Source of the DNA: Rheinheimera sp.
GTDB taxonomy: Bacteria; Pseudomonadota; Gammaproteobacteria; Enterobacterales; Alteromonadaceae
Reading direction: 5' to 3'
Assembly (NCBI RefSeq): GCF_030824435.1
Contig: NZ_JAVBXS010000066.1
Location: forward strand, 1 to 64,000
Length of the DNA: 64,000 bases
Below, piece after piece: positions 1 through 8,691 of this stretch. A program made the translations under genes and the position numbers. The notes under the pieces are model-generated. The model was not told where the DNA came from. It ran no database searches and was given only the letters and a program-made list of their open reading frames with translations. Numbering within the stretch: position 1 is the stretch's first letter; each line of letters starts with the position of its first letter.

Positions 1-51
1 GAGTCCGTCCGTATCTATAATACCCGCCGTCCTCACCTTGCACTAAAATAC

Positions 52-82
52 AAAACGCCCGATGAAGTGCATCGGGCGTTTT
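52..82. terminator. bidirectional hairpin terminator
   Basis: A perfect 13-bp stem (AAAACGCCCGATG with its complement) encloses the loop AAGTG and carries A and T tracts on the two sides, so it can work in both directions. It lies 74 bases past the stop of the minus-strand nitric oxide reductase gene and probably also ends a plus-strand gene left of the window. The rest of bases 1-155 shows nothing I can name. Confidence 0.85.
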
Positions 83-155
83 AATGAAATAAGGGTCAAC
101 TTATTTCAGGACTAGTCACGGTTTAATACCACCTTCCGCAGCAGATGGTTTATGA

Positions 156-2423
156 CTAACCCAATTGCTGCAGCTCCTGCTCAGCGGCTTTGTGGTCAAA
201 CACACCTTTGACCACCTGCCAGCTCACCGCCAATGCGCCGATAATAAAAATAACGTCGCCAAAGGTGCGTACCCAACGCAGGGTGCGCAAAATGTCGCTT
301 TGCATAAAGGCTTCACTGCGGGCATACCATAAACCTTCGCTGGCGCTGGCATAAAACTGAATAAAACCAACAGGCAGCAGGCTGGTAAATAACATCAGCG
401 CCAGACCACCGTTCATCCACCAGAAGGCGGTTTGCATCAGCTTTTCATCAAAGGTCAGCTGTGGCCGGATATAACGCAGGATCAATAAACAAAAACCAAG
501 CGCCAGGAAACCATAGACCCCAAACAGCGCGGCATGGGCATGGGTTGGTGTGGTGTTTAAACCTTGCAGATAATATAAAGCGATAGGTGGGTTGATCATA
601 AAACCCAACACACCGGCGCCTAACATATTCCAAAACGCCACAGCGACAAAAAACATCAAAGGCCACTTAATATCGGCCATCCATGGGGCTTTATGTTGTA
701 AACGCCAGTTGTCCCAGGCTTCATAACCCAGCACCACCAAAGGCACCACTTCCAGCGCACTAAAAGTGGCGCCAACCGCCATCACAGGGGTAGTGGTACC
801 GGCAAAATACAAATGGTGGAAAGTGCCCGGAATACCACCCAGCATAAACAACGAGGCCGAAGCCAGACTGGCGCTGGTGGCAACAGAGCGTGACACCAGA
901 CCCATGCTGCTGAAAATAAAGGCCAGCGACACAGTGGCAAACACTTCAAAAAAACCTTCAACCCACAGATGCACCACCCACCAACGCCAGTATTCCATCA
1001 CAGATAAGTGGGTGCGCTCGCCATAAAACAAACCGGCACCATAAAACAGGCCCACACAAATGACTGAAGCGGCAAAAAGTGCCAGCAGGTTTTTGTCGCC
1101 CGGTGCTTTAAAAGCCGGTACCACAGCACGCAGCATCAGCACTAACCAGAACAATACGCCCACATACTTAATAATTTGCCAGAAGCGGCCAATGTCGATG
1201 TATTCATAACCCTGATGACCAAACCAGAAACTTAAGTTCGCCGGCATGATCTGCATAATGGCAAAGTAGTTACCGGCAAAAGAGCCTGCCACCAGCACCA
1301 CCAGTGCCCAGAACAGCACATCAACACCAAGTTTCTGATATTTAGGATCTTTACCGCCGTTAATAATGGGCGCTAAAAATAAACCCGCTGCTAAAAAGCC
1401 GGTGGCAATCCAGAACATGGCAGCCTGAATATGCCAGGTACGGGCCAGGCTGTAGGGCAGCCATTCAGTGGTGTTTAAACCATAAAAACCATCACCTTCC
1501 ACCGTGTAATGTGCGGTAAAACCACCCAGTAACACCTGCAGCGTAAATAACGCCACCACCACCAGAATATATTTGCCCAAAGCCCGTTGTGACGGAGTGA
1601 GTTTTAACCGCGCTATAGGGTCCAGTTTGGGCGCGGCCGGCTCTTCTTCGTCGTGCTGACGTAAAAAGGCCCAGCCCCAAATCAAACCACCAACACCTGC
1701 GATCAGCAAAATAATACTGACCAGCGACCAAATCAGGTTTTCAGTAGTTGGTCTGTTATCAATCAGCGGCTCGTGCGGCCAGTTATTGGTATAAGTGGCA
1801 CCTTTGGCAGTGCGTTCTGTGCTGGCGGCCCAGGCGGTCCAGAAGAAAAACTGTGTCAGCTCCTGCCGGCGTTCCAGCGAGGGCAGGGTATTGTTTTTCA
1901 TTGCATAGTTTGCGCGGGTTTGCGCCAGCGTCGCATCGTCACCAAATAACGCCTGATAATGGGCGGCGGTTTGGGTGATAGCCAACACCCGGCGCTCACT
2001 GAGCAGCAGCGTATCGCTGTTTTTGTCATAAGTATTGCTGCGATAGGCCTGTTTTAACGCAAATTTCAGCTGATGCTGCTGCGCTTCAGTCAGGCTCGCA
2101 TAGTCGGCGCCAAATTCAGCCTGTGCAGCCAGCTCCAGCCAGGCGGTCAGCTCGCGGTGCAGCCAGTCGGCTGTCCAGTCCGGCGCCTGATAAGCACCAT
2201 GGCCCCAGATAGAGCCTAATTGCATGCCGCCGACCGATTGCCAGGCGGTCTGACCGTTTAAAATGGTTTCTTTGCTCATTAATACGTTACCGGCAGAGTC
2301 CACCACTCTAGCCGGAATAGGGGGCGCCGAACGATAGACTTCAGCACCAAAATAACCCAGCACTGAAAAGGTAATTGCGAGGATGGCGATTAACAACCAC
2401 CAGAGTTTACGATAGCCGGCCAT
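156..2423 (-). CDS. norB: quinol-dependent nitric oxide reductase (qNor)
   Basis: Single-subunit qNor reduces 2 NO to N2O in the inner membrane using quinol. The 755 residues have the family layout: an N-terminal membrane helix, a periplasmic domain of about 200 residues that replaces the NorC subunit (GAYQAPDWTADWLH near residue 76), then about a dozen helices of the haem-copper oxidase fold. The metal-site motif HLWVEGFFEVF and the later GTFHHLYFAG and THAHAALFG histidine motifs are intact. There is no norC and no denitrification cluster around it, so NO detoxification is more likely than respiration (inference). The divergent upstream region carries a sigma-54 promoter and three NorR-type sites. 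The last codons lie 74 bases from a strong terminator. Confidence 0.96.
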   Translation of the reverse strand: MAGYRKLWWLLIAILAITFSVLGYFGAEVYRSAPPIPARVVDSAGNVLMSKETILNGQTAWQSVGGMQLGSIWGHGAYQAPDWTADWLHRELTAWLELAAQAEFGADYASLTEAQQHQLKFALKQAYRSNTYDKNSDTLLLSERRVLAITQTAAHYQALFGDDATLAQTRANYAMKNNTLPSLERRQELTQFFFWTAWAASTERTAKGATYTNNWPHEPLIDNRPTTENLIWSLVSIILLIAGVGGLIWGWAFLRQHDEEEPAAPKLDPIARLKLTPSQRALGKYILVVVALFTLQVLLGGFTAHYTVEGDGFYGLNTTEWLPYSLARTWHIQAAMFWIATGFLAAGLFLAPIINGGKDPKYQKLGVDVLFWALVVLVAGSFAGNYFAIMQIMPANLSFWFGHQGYEYIDIGRFWQIIKYVGVLFWLVLMLRAVVPAFKAPGDKNLLALFAASVICVGLFYGAGLFYGERTHLSVMEYWRWWVVHLWVEGFFEVFATVSLAFIFSSMGLVSRSVATSASLASASLFMLGGIPGTFHHLYFAGTTTPVMAVGATFSALEVVPLVVLGYEAWDNWRLQHKAPWMADIKWPLMFFVAVAFWNMLGAGVLGFMINPPIALYYLQGLNTTPTHAHAALFGVYGFLALGFCLLILRYIRPQLTFDEKLMQTAFWWMNGGLALMLFTSLLPVGFIQFYASASEGLWYARSEAFMQSDILRTLRWVRTFGDVIFIIGALAVSWQVVKGVFDHKAAEQELQQLG

Positions 2424-2517
2424 AAAGACCCCCTGCAGTGTGATGAAGATGCGGATTGTTCATATGCTATTCCTGTGTTTTTGTTTTGAGCCGGGAGTTC
2501 CACGGCTGAGCTGCTTT

Positions 2518-2533
2518 GGCAATAACCAGGCCA
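2518..2533 (-). promoter_or_regulatory. sigma-54 promoter of norB
   Basis: Read on the minus strand the sequence is TGGCCTGGTTATTGCC. It keeps the GG (-24) and GC (-12) dinucleotides exactly ten bases apart and both core tetrads TGGC and TTGC of the RpoN consensus. Transcription would start near 2507, giving a leader of about 85 bases before the norB start at 2423. A sigma-54 promoter needs an enhancer-binding activator, which fits the three sites just upstream. Confidence 0.75.
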
Positions 2534-2583
2534 GATATTAAGTTTTTGAATTTATTGAATATGTTTTGAAATTCACGCGAGTG

Positions 2584-2643
2584 GGGTGTTTTTTACCTTG
2601 TGGTAGCCGGGTTTTTTATACCCTTGCAGGGTGAAAAATACCC
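2584..2643 (-). promoter_or_regulatory. three NorR-type activator sites (GGT-N7-ACC)
   Basis: Three inverted repeats of the form GGT-N7-ACC with AT-rich centres occur at 2585-2597, 2610-2622 and 2630-2642; the last two extend to GGGT-N7-ACCC. Centres are 25 and 20 bases apart and lie roughly 85-130 bases upstream of the predicted norB transcription start. GT-N7-AC or GGT-N7-ACC repeats, usually three, are the known NorR enhancer sites upstream of norVW in E. coli and norAB in Ralstonia. No norR gene is in the window. Confidence 0.75.
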
Positions 2644-2834
2644 TGACGGCAGCTCTGAAAGCCGCTTTACCTATTTGGCGATATAGGCCGCTTTGGCTGA
2701 ATGTTTTAAGGTGGCGCAATAGCGGTGCTGGCAGCGACTGCGTTGCAGCTGGGTTGATGCTACAGAGCAAGCCTCATAACAAGTCAAAACACCAGCAGCA
2801 AACACTCATACAAAGTACAAAGGGAAAAACAACA

Positions 2835-3224
2835 ATGCAGTATTATCTTGAAATAAAACAAATACATATGTTGTGTGCTTATTTAAGTGTCAGCCTTTTT
2901 ACCGCGCGTTTTTTACTGGATATGTTAAGGCCCGTAGCGGGCGGCTTTGATTGGCGTAGCAGTAAACTGCGGTTTGTGCCTCATCTGGTGGACACCATGC
3001 TGCTGACCATGGCCCTGGCGCTTTTGGCAGTTGGTCCCTGGAAATCTTTTATACATCATTGGCTTGGCATTAAAATTTTATTCTTGCTCTGTTATATTCT
3101 GTGCGGTAAAGCGGCGCTGAACTTAAATTATGCCAAAAGTACCAGATTGGGTTTTGGCTTGTTGGCGCTGATGCTGCTTGCTGGTATTTTTTACCTTGTG
3201 AAGTTTAAGCCATTGTTATTTTAG
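2835..3224 (+). CDS. SirB2-like integral membrane protein
   Basis: 129 residues with four predicted membrane helices, matching the small SirB family in length and in the opening pattern (IKQIHMLCAYLSVSLFTARF; later PHLVDTMLLTMALAL). Family function is unknown. I start it at ATG 2835 rather than at an in-frame codon at 2631, because the upstream stretch covers the NorR sites and looks non-coding. It diverges from norB; whether NO also controls it is not visible. The SirB2 assignment rests on the H-x3-AYLS-x3-F-x2-R pattern and helix layout only. Confidence 0.7.
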   Translation: MQYYLEIKQIHMLCAYLSVSLFTARFLLDMLRPVAGGFDWRSSKLRFVPHLVDTMLLTMALALLAVGPWKSFIHHWLGIKILFLLCYILCGKAALNLNYAKSTRLGFGLLALMLLAGIFYLVKFKPLLF

Positions 3225-3292
3225 CCTGAGCTGCTGCTATGTTAGTCTGAAAGACGCAACTGCTGCCGCTTTGGCAATGAAGGAATAACCTG

Positions 3293-3550
3293 ATGAATGT
3301 AATGATTAAACTTTCTGTGGTGTTGCCACTGTTATTGCTGCTGGCCTCTTGTGCTGAAATTAAAGATACCGGCCGTGCCATTGGTCACGGCACCAGGGAT
3401 GTGGCCAAAAAAGTCGGCCATACCACCCGGGATGTCACAAAAAAAATTGGTCACAGTTCAAGAGATGCGGTGAAAGCTGTTGGCGATAAAACAAAAGAAG
3501 TAGTGAAAGATTTAAAAGATGAAGATGAAAACGACAAGACTGATCAATAA
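3293..3550 (+). CDS. small lipoprotein with four 11-residue repeats
   Basis: 85 residues. A lipoprotein signal ends in the lipobox LASC with Cys20 as the anchor. After it come four tandem 11-residue units at 31-41, 42-52, 53-63 and 64-74, each like GHTTRDVTKKI, followed by an acidic tail. Eleven-residue periodicity with alternating charges suggests an amphipathic helix lying on a membrane or surface, as in LEA or apolipoprotein-like repeats. The anchor would place it in the inner or outer membrane. I do not recognise a named family. Its distance to the next gene (57 bases) allows co-transcription. Confidence 0.7.
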   Translation: MNVMIKLSVVLPLLLLLASCAEIKDTGRAIGHGTRDVAKKVGHTTRDVTKKIGHSSRDAVKAVGDKTKEVVKDLKDEDENDKTDQ

Positions 3551-3610
3551 CATCAGCTGTCGGCCTTTGAACTTTACCTTCGGAAAAACAACGTAAAACA
3601 AGGAGTTGTG

Positions 3611-4165
3611 ATGCGTTATTGGATATTGCCGGTGCTGTTGTTGAGTACCGTGGTTTTTGCCCATAACACAACTGCACTTGCTAACAGTGCAACTGAAGTG
3701 GCCGATACGCCAGACCTCGCCACTACACCAGAACAAACAGTCGCCACTTTATGGCGGGCTTTGTCCCATGAGCCCGGTGTGGCTGCCGATGTCACAAGCT
3801 TAAAAACAATTTTTCATCCGGATGCCGTGGTATTTGGCGCCACCTATAAAGATGGCCAGCCACAATTGAGTCAGCGCAAAGCCACTGATTTTTTGCAAAA
3901 AATGGCCGAAGCAAAGCCCAAAGGTTTTTATGAATGTGAAGTGAGCCGGCAGCTGGTGCAGCATGACCTTTTTGCCACTGTGTACAGTGTGGTGGAATCC
4001 AGAACAGATAAAAATGCCAAAGCTGCTGATTTTGTTGGGGTAAACAGCATTCAGCTATATAAAGCCGATGCCGGGTGGCAAATTTTGTCTTTGTATTACC
4101 ACGTCAGTAGACCTGAATTGCCGCTGCCGCTTGGTACAGGCAAGTCGGGTCACTGTTTGTCATAA
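3611..4165 (+). CDS. exported NTF2/SnoaL-like protein
   Basis: 184 residues. ATG 3611 is preceded by AAGGAG at five bases spacing; a GTG directly before it is too close to the ribosome site. A signal peptide (ending near VFAHNTTALA) precedes a domain with the NTF2-like pattern: an early helix (TPEQTVATLWRAL), a FHPDAVVFG strand, and a C-terminal WQILSLYYH strand, as in SnoaL or DUF4440 proteins. These fold as small cone-shaped ligand-binding or isomerase domains. A periplasmic binding role is plausible but the substrate is unknown. Confidence 0.7.
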   Translation: MRYWILPVLLLSTVVFAHNTTALANSATEVADTPDLATTPEQTVATLWRALSHEPGVAADVTSLKTIFHPDAVVFGATYKDGQPQLSQRKATDFLQKMAEAKPKGFYECEVSRQLVQHDLFATVYSVVESRTDKNAKAADFVGVNSIQLYKADAGWQILSLYYHVSRPELPLPLGTGKSGHCLS

Positions 4166-4180
4166 GTTTTTTGTTTGCGG

Positions 4181-4210
4181 ATAAAGCAGCGGCCACAGCT
4201 GCTTTATTGT
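4181..4210 (+). terminator. hairpin after the NTF2-like gene
   Basis: ATAAAGCAGC at 4181-4190 pairs perfectly with GCTGCTTTAT at 4198-4207 around a seven-base loop, 15 bases after the stop. The following T tract is interrupted, so termination may be partial. Confidence 0.5.
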
Positions 4211-4233
4211 TGAAATAGTAAAACCCGGCTGAG

Positions 4234-4623
4234 ATGGATCACTTTGTTTTACAAGGAAAGGTTGTGTTAATTTTTGCTTCGTTATTATTAGTGCTTATTG
4301 CTTTAGTACATTCAGTGTTGGGTGAGCGTTTTATCTTGCGGCCTTTGTTTAAAAGAGACAATTTACCGCGTTTATTTGGCAACGATAGCTTTACCAAAAG
4401 CACTTTAAGATTTGCCTGGCATATTACCAGTCTGGCCTGGCTGGGTTTTGCGGCTTTACTGCTGATGTTGCCTGATTCCAGGCCGCTGTTGTTAACCAGC
4501 ACTGTGGTGTTTTTCACCAGTGGTTTGCTTGCCGCTTGTTATACCAAAGGCAAACATTTGTCCTGGCTGGTGTTTTTTCTCATTGCCGCGCTTACGCTGA
4601 CACAAGCCTGCACACTGAGTTGA
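4234..4623 (+). CDS. small four-helix membrane protein
   Basis: 129 residues with about four hydrophobic helices (roughly 7-28, 59-79, 84-103 and 107-126). No recognisable catalytic motif is present; a charged loop (LRPLFKRDNLPRLF) sits between helices 1 and 2. I do not recognise the family with confidence. It is downstream of the NTF2-like gene on the same strand and separated from it by a hairpin. Confidence 0.65.
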   Translation: MDHFVLQGKVVLIFASLLLVLIALVHSVLGERFILRPLFKRDNLPRLFGNDSFTKSTLRFAWHITSLAWLGFAALLLMLPDSRPLLLTSTVVFFTSGLLAACYTKGKHLSWLVFFLIAALTLTQACTLS

Positions 4624-4762
4624 ATTATGCCGTTTTTCAAACAACACAATGACGGCAAATAACAGTAGAAAAAGCAGATGCCTTGCAAGAATAAAAGGGC
4701 TTGCTGGTCACTTAATGGCGGCTGTAGTGATAGTTTTGGCCTATAGACCTCAGGGAATATAA

Positions 4763-5707
4763 ATGGATGATATCAAAAAAATGCTGCAACCTTTGTTGAG
4801 TGCTGTGGCAGAACAAGCCAACAGTATTGAGCCCTGGCATAGTTTCTGGTACCACAGGCCACAACTAAATTTTCCGCCAAAACCCATCCGTTATATTGCC
4901 GATTATAACGGCGGTAAACACCTTGCGCTGGCCTGCACTCAGACTGAACTCAGCGCCGCAGAGCAGAAAAAATTACTGCATTCCTGGTGTGATTACCTGC
5001 CACAGCTGCAGCAGGTTGAGTTTTTGTGGTTGCAGTCCAGAGTGCCGCAACAGCTGTTTGATGCAGCCTGTGCCATGCCAAAGCTAAAAGGTTTGTATAT
5101 CAAATGGGGTGGTGTGACCTCAGCTACTGCGCTCAGTGCTGCCAGACAATTAACATATCTGCACCTTGGCAGCATGCCTTCATTGCAGCCGCTGGAAGTG
5201 CTGTCTGAATTAACGCAGCTCAGATGGCTGGAGCTTGAGAATATCAGGGCGAGCCGGGATCTGTCGTTTTTAACTCCCCTGACAGAGCTGCGGGGCCTGT
5301 CGTTAATTGGTGATTCAAACAGCTTAAAAACCTTAACACTCAACACACTGACACCCCTGTTGTCGCTGCAACAACTGCAATGGTTGCAACTACAAACTGT
5401 TGATATTGAAGATAAATCGCTGGCACCTGTTGCCAGGCTGCCGGCGCTGCAACAGTTGCTGTTAAGCAATAGTTTCCCGATGGAACAGATTGCTCTGCTT
5501 GCCGGGCAACGACCTGATATCCACTGCGAATTGTTTAATCCTTGCGGTGAAGCTGTAAACTGGACCCAATGCAAAAAATGCCAAAATGCCACTATGGTGA
5601 TGCTCACCGGAAAAGGCACACCCTGGTTATGCACAAGTTGCGATGCGGCCCGTATCAGCCGTCATCAGGACGAATTTTGGCGTATTGTGCAAAGCGCCAG
5701 GCTCTGA
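4763..5707 (+). CDS. leucine-rich-repeat protein with C-terminal zinc ribbon
   Basis: 314 residues, no signal peptide, so probably cytoplasmic. Residues about 80-255 contain six or more leucine-rich repeats of 22-25 residues (for example LRWLELENIRASRDLSFLTPL). The C-terminus has two CxxC knuckles, Cys270-Cys273 and Cys290-Cys293, 16 residues apart, matching a zinc ribbon. LRRs bind partner proteins, and the ribbon could bind nucleic acid or protein. I know no named family with this order of domains. It stands alone between a membrane protein and a single-helix protein. Confidence 0.75.
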   Translation: MDDIKKMLQPLLSAVAEQANSIEPWHSFWYHRPQLNFPPKPIRYIADYNGGKHLALACTQTELSAAEQKKLLHSWCDYLPQLQQVEFLWLQSRVPQQLFDAACAMPKLKGLYIKWGGVTSATALSAARQLTYLHLGSMPSLQPLEVLSELTQLRWLELENIRASRDLSFLTPLTELRGLSLIGDSNSLKTLTLNTLTPLLSLQQLQWLQLQTVDIEDKSLAPVARLPALQQLLLSNSFPMEQIALLAGQRPDIHCELFNPCGEAVNWTQCKKCQNATMVMLTGKGTPWLCTSCDAARISRHQDEFWRIVQSARL

Positions 5708-5825
5708 GACTGGCAGCGCTGAGTTATGGCCAGAGGCTGAAAACAAAGCTGAGGTTGTAATATTTGCCGGTTGCTGCCAGCTCACTTGATAATTGCCTGC
5801 TGCTCCCCAATTACGGAGCAAGTGA

Positions 5826-6071
5826 TTGTTTATTGGCGAAAAAATAATGGCCGCGATACAGCAGACTTCCCTTGGAGAGCAGATTTTTGGTGATGTGATC
5901 TTCTGTGCTGTTGTGGTGTTGATGCTGGCGTTTTTGCCGCTGATTTCGCTGTTGCCCATTCCACCTACTGAAATTAAAAAAATTCAGCAAATTAAACAGC
6001 AGCAAATAAGGCAAAAAGATGAATCGGGCGAGCCCAAAAAAGCCAAAGGCCATACCGGCTCCGGCAACTAA
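5826..6071 (+). CDS. small single-helix membrane protein
   Basis: 81 residues. TTG 5826 is preceded by GGAG at seven bases; the first ATG (5847) has no ribosome site, so TTG is the better start, though not certain. One membrane helix (about 24-46, ending in a proline-rich turn LLPIPP) is followed by a charged Lys/Gln-rich tail. No family recognised. It could be a small inner-membrane anchor or regulator. Confidence 0.5.
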   Translation: MFIGEKIMAAIQQTSLGEQIFGDVIFCAVVVLMLAFLPLISLLPIPPTEIKKIQQIKQQQIRQKDESGEPKKAKGHTGSGN

Positions 6072-6356
6072 AGCCGGCAATCAAAACCGGCAGCTAAACC
6101 CAGGCTCATCCTCTTCATCACTTCTGCAAACCGAAACTGCGGTAGCTGATAACTTCCGCAAGCATCATTATCATCATTGGCATTCACCGGATCGAACTTG
6201 CTGTCTTCAGCTGAAAATTGTTGATAAAACAAACAAAGGTTATTGACCGCTGTCGGTCAGGCTGGCACAGTCAAAGTTGTTTAAAACCTTATTTTCTCTA
6301 TCAACCTTGGTTGTTGCTTTAATCGCAACATATTGATGATTAAAAGGATTTACCCT

Positions 6357-6944
6357 ATGAATTATTCGCTGAATGCAGCGCAGACCGATATGCGTTTTGC
6401 TTATTGCAGTGGCGCCGCCGGTATGTTGGCTTCGTCTTTGGTCTGGCTTGCCAGTGTGGTGACTGTGATACAGTTTTCCGCACAGCAGGCGGTGTGGGTA
6501 CTGTTGGTGGCAGGTATGTTTATTCATCCGCTTGGGGTACTGATTGCCAAAGTAGTTGGCCGGCCGGGCAACCATCATAAAGGCAATCCGCTGGCCGGGT
6601 TGGCTTATGCCAGTACCCTCTGGCTGATTTTCAGTTTGCCGCTGGCTTATGCTGCGTCTCTGCTGCACATTGAATGGTTTTTTCCTGCAATGTTGCTGGT
6701 GATCGGTGGCCGTTATCTGGTATTCAGCACTTTGTTTGGTGTGCACTTGTATTGGATCTGTGGTTTGGCGTTAGCTTTTGCCGGTTTTATGCTTGCCAAA
6801 ACAGCGGCTGGGCCGCTTTATGGTGCTGTTGCCGGTTGTGTGATTGAGCTGGTATTTGCAGTTGTGCTTTTTGCGCGGGATAAAAAAGAACAGCGCACCA
6901 ACAGTAGTTTTGGCATGCAGACATTTCAGTCGGATAAACCCTGA
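6357..6944 (+). CDS. DUF7010-like membrane protein
   Basis: 195 residues and about seven short membrane helices. ATG 6357 has AAGGA eight bases upstream; the longer in-frame start at 6333 lacks one. The invariant-looking loop HPLGVLIAKVVGRPGNHHKGNPL and the segment GRYLVFSTLFGVHLYW resemble a family of bacterial membrane proteins of unknown function (I believe DUF7010; not checked). It ends at a strong bidirectional terminator facing the amidohydrolase gene. Confidence 0.7.
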   Translation: MNYSLNAAQTDMRFAYCSGAAGMLASSLVWLASVVTVIQFSAQQAVWVLLVAGMFIHPLGVLIAKVVGRPGNHHKGNPLAGLAYASTLWLIFSLPLAYAASLLHIEWFFPAMLLVIGGRYLVFSTLFGVHLYWICGLALAFAGFMLAKTAAGPLYGAVAGCVIELVFAVVLFARDKKEQRTNSSFGMQTFQSDKP

Positions 6945-7014
6945 GCCAGCAGCAGTCGCAGAACGCTGACAAAAGCTGCGGGCTGGACGCGGCAAAGCAG
7001 AGCCCCGGCTGAAC

Positions 7015-7045
7015 AAAAAAGGCAAACCTGAAGTTTGCCTTTTTT
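7015..7045. terminator. bidirectional terminator
   Basis: GGCAAAC at 7021-7027 pairs with GTTTGCC at 7033-7039 around CTGAA, flanked by six A before and six T after. It separates two convergent genes and can serve both. Confidence 0.9.
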
Positions 7046-7074
7046 GCTTTTGTGATGCAGTCAGTGCAGTGCTG

Positions 7075-8691
7075 TTATTGCTGTGGTTTGGTATCCGCGG
7101 TGTTTTCCAACGTTTTGGCTTTGCGAACCATCGCCCTTACATCACTTAATAACTGCTGCGCGTCATAAACAACACCATCTTTAATGGTGTAACGCACGCC
7201 CTGAGTGCGCTCTGGCTGGTTGTTGGCATTCAGCTGATAATGGCCTGTGCCATATAACACTTTAAAATTGGCCAGCGGGTTTTCGGCAACAATCAGCATA
7301 TCGGCTTTTTTACCCGGCACCAGGCTGCCAATCTCATCGGCCATGCCCAGCGCTTGTGCACCATTGAGTGTTGCTGCCTGAATCACTTCCAGTGCATGAA
7401 AACCGGCTTCGCGCAGCAGTTCTAATTCCTGAATATAAGCAAAACCATAAATTTTATAGATATAACCGGCGTCAGAGCCTGCGGTAATTCGACCACCATG
7501 GTTTTTAAAATCATTTAAAAACAACATCCAGATGCGGTAGTTTTCGCGCCAGGCAATTTCCTGATCAGTAGTCCAGTTAAACCAGAATGAACCATGGGCG
7601 TCGCGGTTGGGCTGAAAAAACTTGCTTAAAGTGGGCAGGGTATAGTCCTGATGCCAGGGGGCTGTGCGCTGCGCTTCGGCATTGCGGGTGGCTTCATAAA
7701 TGGTCAAAGTCGGGTTAATGGTAAAGTTCAGTTTGATCAGTTCATCCCGCACTGCATTCCAGCGCTCAGAACCAGGCGCTGCTGCCTGTTTCCACAGCTC
7801 ACCGGCGGCGGCAAAGCGGTCTTGTTCGTTCTGATAGTTATAATGCGCCGGATATTGCTGGATCACCTGACCGGTAAACAGCGCTTCCGGCAAACCATAC
7901 CAGTGTTCCATCGAGGTCAGCCCCATGCGGGCGCTATCGAGCACATTAGTGCGCATTACATTCAGCTGGGCATGGTGCATCATAGTGCCAAGTTTTAATT
8001 TGGCTGCTTCATCCAGTGCAGCGGCAATAATGGCCGGGGTAGCGCCAAAAAACTTAATACCGGCAGCACCGGCTTTTTTTACACCCCGCACCCAGTCGCG
8101 CGCTTGCTCCGGGCTGAACACAGGTTTTTTCAGGCCCTGGCCAAAACCGATATAAGGTACTATGCGCGGGGCTACGATGCGGTTGTCGTTGGACGCTTTG
8201 ACATGTTTTAAGGTCCAGTCGACACCGTTAAAACTGCCGGGTTCCCGTACTGTGGTAATACCGTGCGCCAGCCAGAGTTTAAATACATATTCAGCCGGAA
8301 TACCTTTGGCAGAGCCGCCAATATGGCCATGCATATCGATAAAACCGGGCAAAATGTACATACCGCTGACATCCAGCTCTTTGTCTTCCTTGCCCGCTTT
8401 GGGCCTGTTTTCGGCCACTATCGGCAAACCCGGGTTGCCTACGGCAACAATTTCGGCAATACGGTCGTTTTCAATGACAATATCTACCGGGCCTTGTGGT
8501 GGCGCACCTTCACCGCTGATATAAATGCCACCACGTAAAATCAGCCGCTGATAAGGGCCTTCACCTCTGTCGCGTTCTGGCGCCGAAGGCGTGCGCTCGC
8601 TTGAGCTTGCCGCCTGAGCCGGTAATAAACAACTGAAAACCAACAGTAATAAAAAGCCAAACAGGCGCGGACTGGCATTGTTCTTGTGCAT
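7075..8691 (-). CDS. exported amidohydrolase-family protein
   Basis: 538 residues. The start at 8691 follows GGAA at five bases and begins a clear signal peptide (FGFLLLLVFSCLLPAQA). The mature part is a metal-dependent hydrolase of the imidazolonepropionase-like branch: HGHIGG after GFIDM gives the HxH of the first metal, later His (MMHHAQL, MEHWYG) and the Asp of TAGSDAGY complete the site, and the C-terminal ALGMADEIGSLVPGKKADM is the usual return of the beta-sandwich. Related secreted enzymes act on cyclic amides or dipeptides; the substrate here is unknown. It is monocistronic. Confidence 0.9.
   Translation of the reverse strand: MHKNNASPRLFGFLLLLVFSCLLPAQAASSSERTPSAPERDRGEGPYQRLILRGGIYISGEGAPPQGPVDIVIENDRIAEIVAVGNPGLPIVAENRPKAGKEDKELDVSGMYILPGFIDMHGHIGGSAKGIPAEYVFKLWLAHGITTVREPGSFNGVDWTLKHVKASNDNRIVAPRIVPYIGFGQGLKKPVFSPEQARDWVRGVKKAGAAGIKFFGATPAIIAAALDEAAKLKLGTMMHHAQLNVMRTNVLDSARMGLTSMEHWYGLPEALFTGQVIQQYPAHYNYQNEQDRFAAAGELWKQAAAPGSERWNAVRDELIKLNFTINPTLTIYEATRNAEAQRTAPWHQDYTLPTLSKFFQPNRDAHGSFWFNWTTDQEIAWRENYRIWMLFLNDFKNHGGRITAGSDAGYIYKIYGFAYIQELELLREAGFHALEVIQAATLNGAQALGMADEIGSLVPGKKADMLIVAENPLANFKVLYGTGHYQLNANNQPERTQGVRYTIKDGVVYDAQQLLSDVRAMVRKAKTLENTADTKPQQ

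Noticed and set aside
2650-2834. second sigma-54 promoter toward the SirB-like gene
   Set aside because: TGGC and TTGC motifs occur but the GG-to-GC spacing of ten bases is not met.
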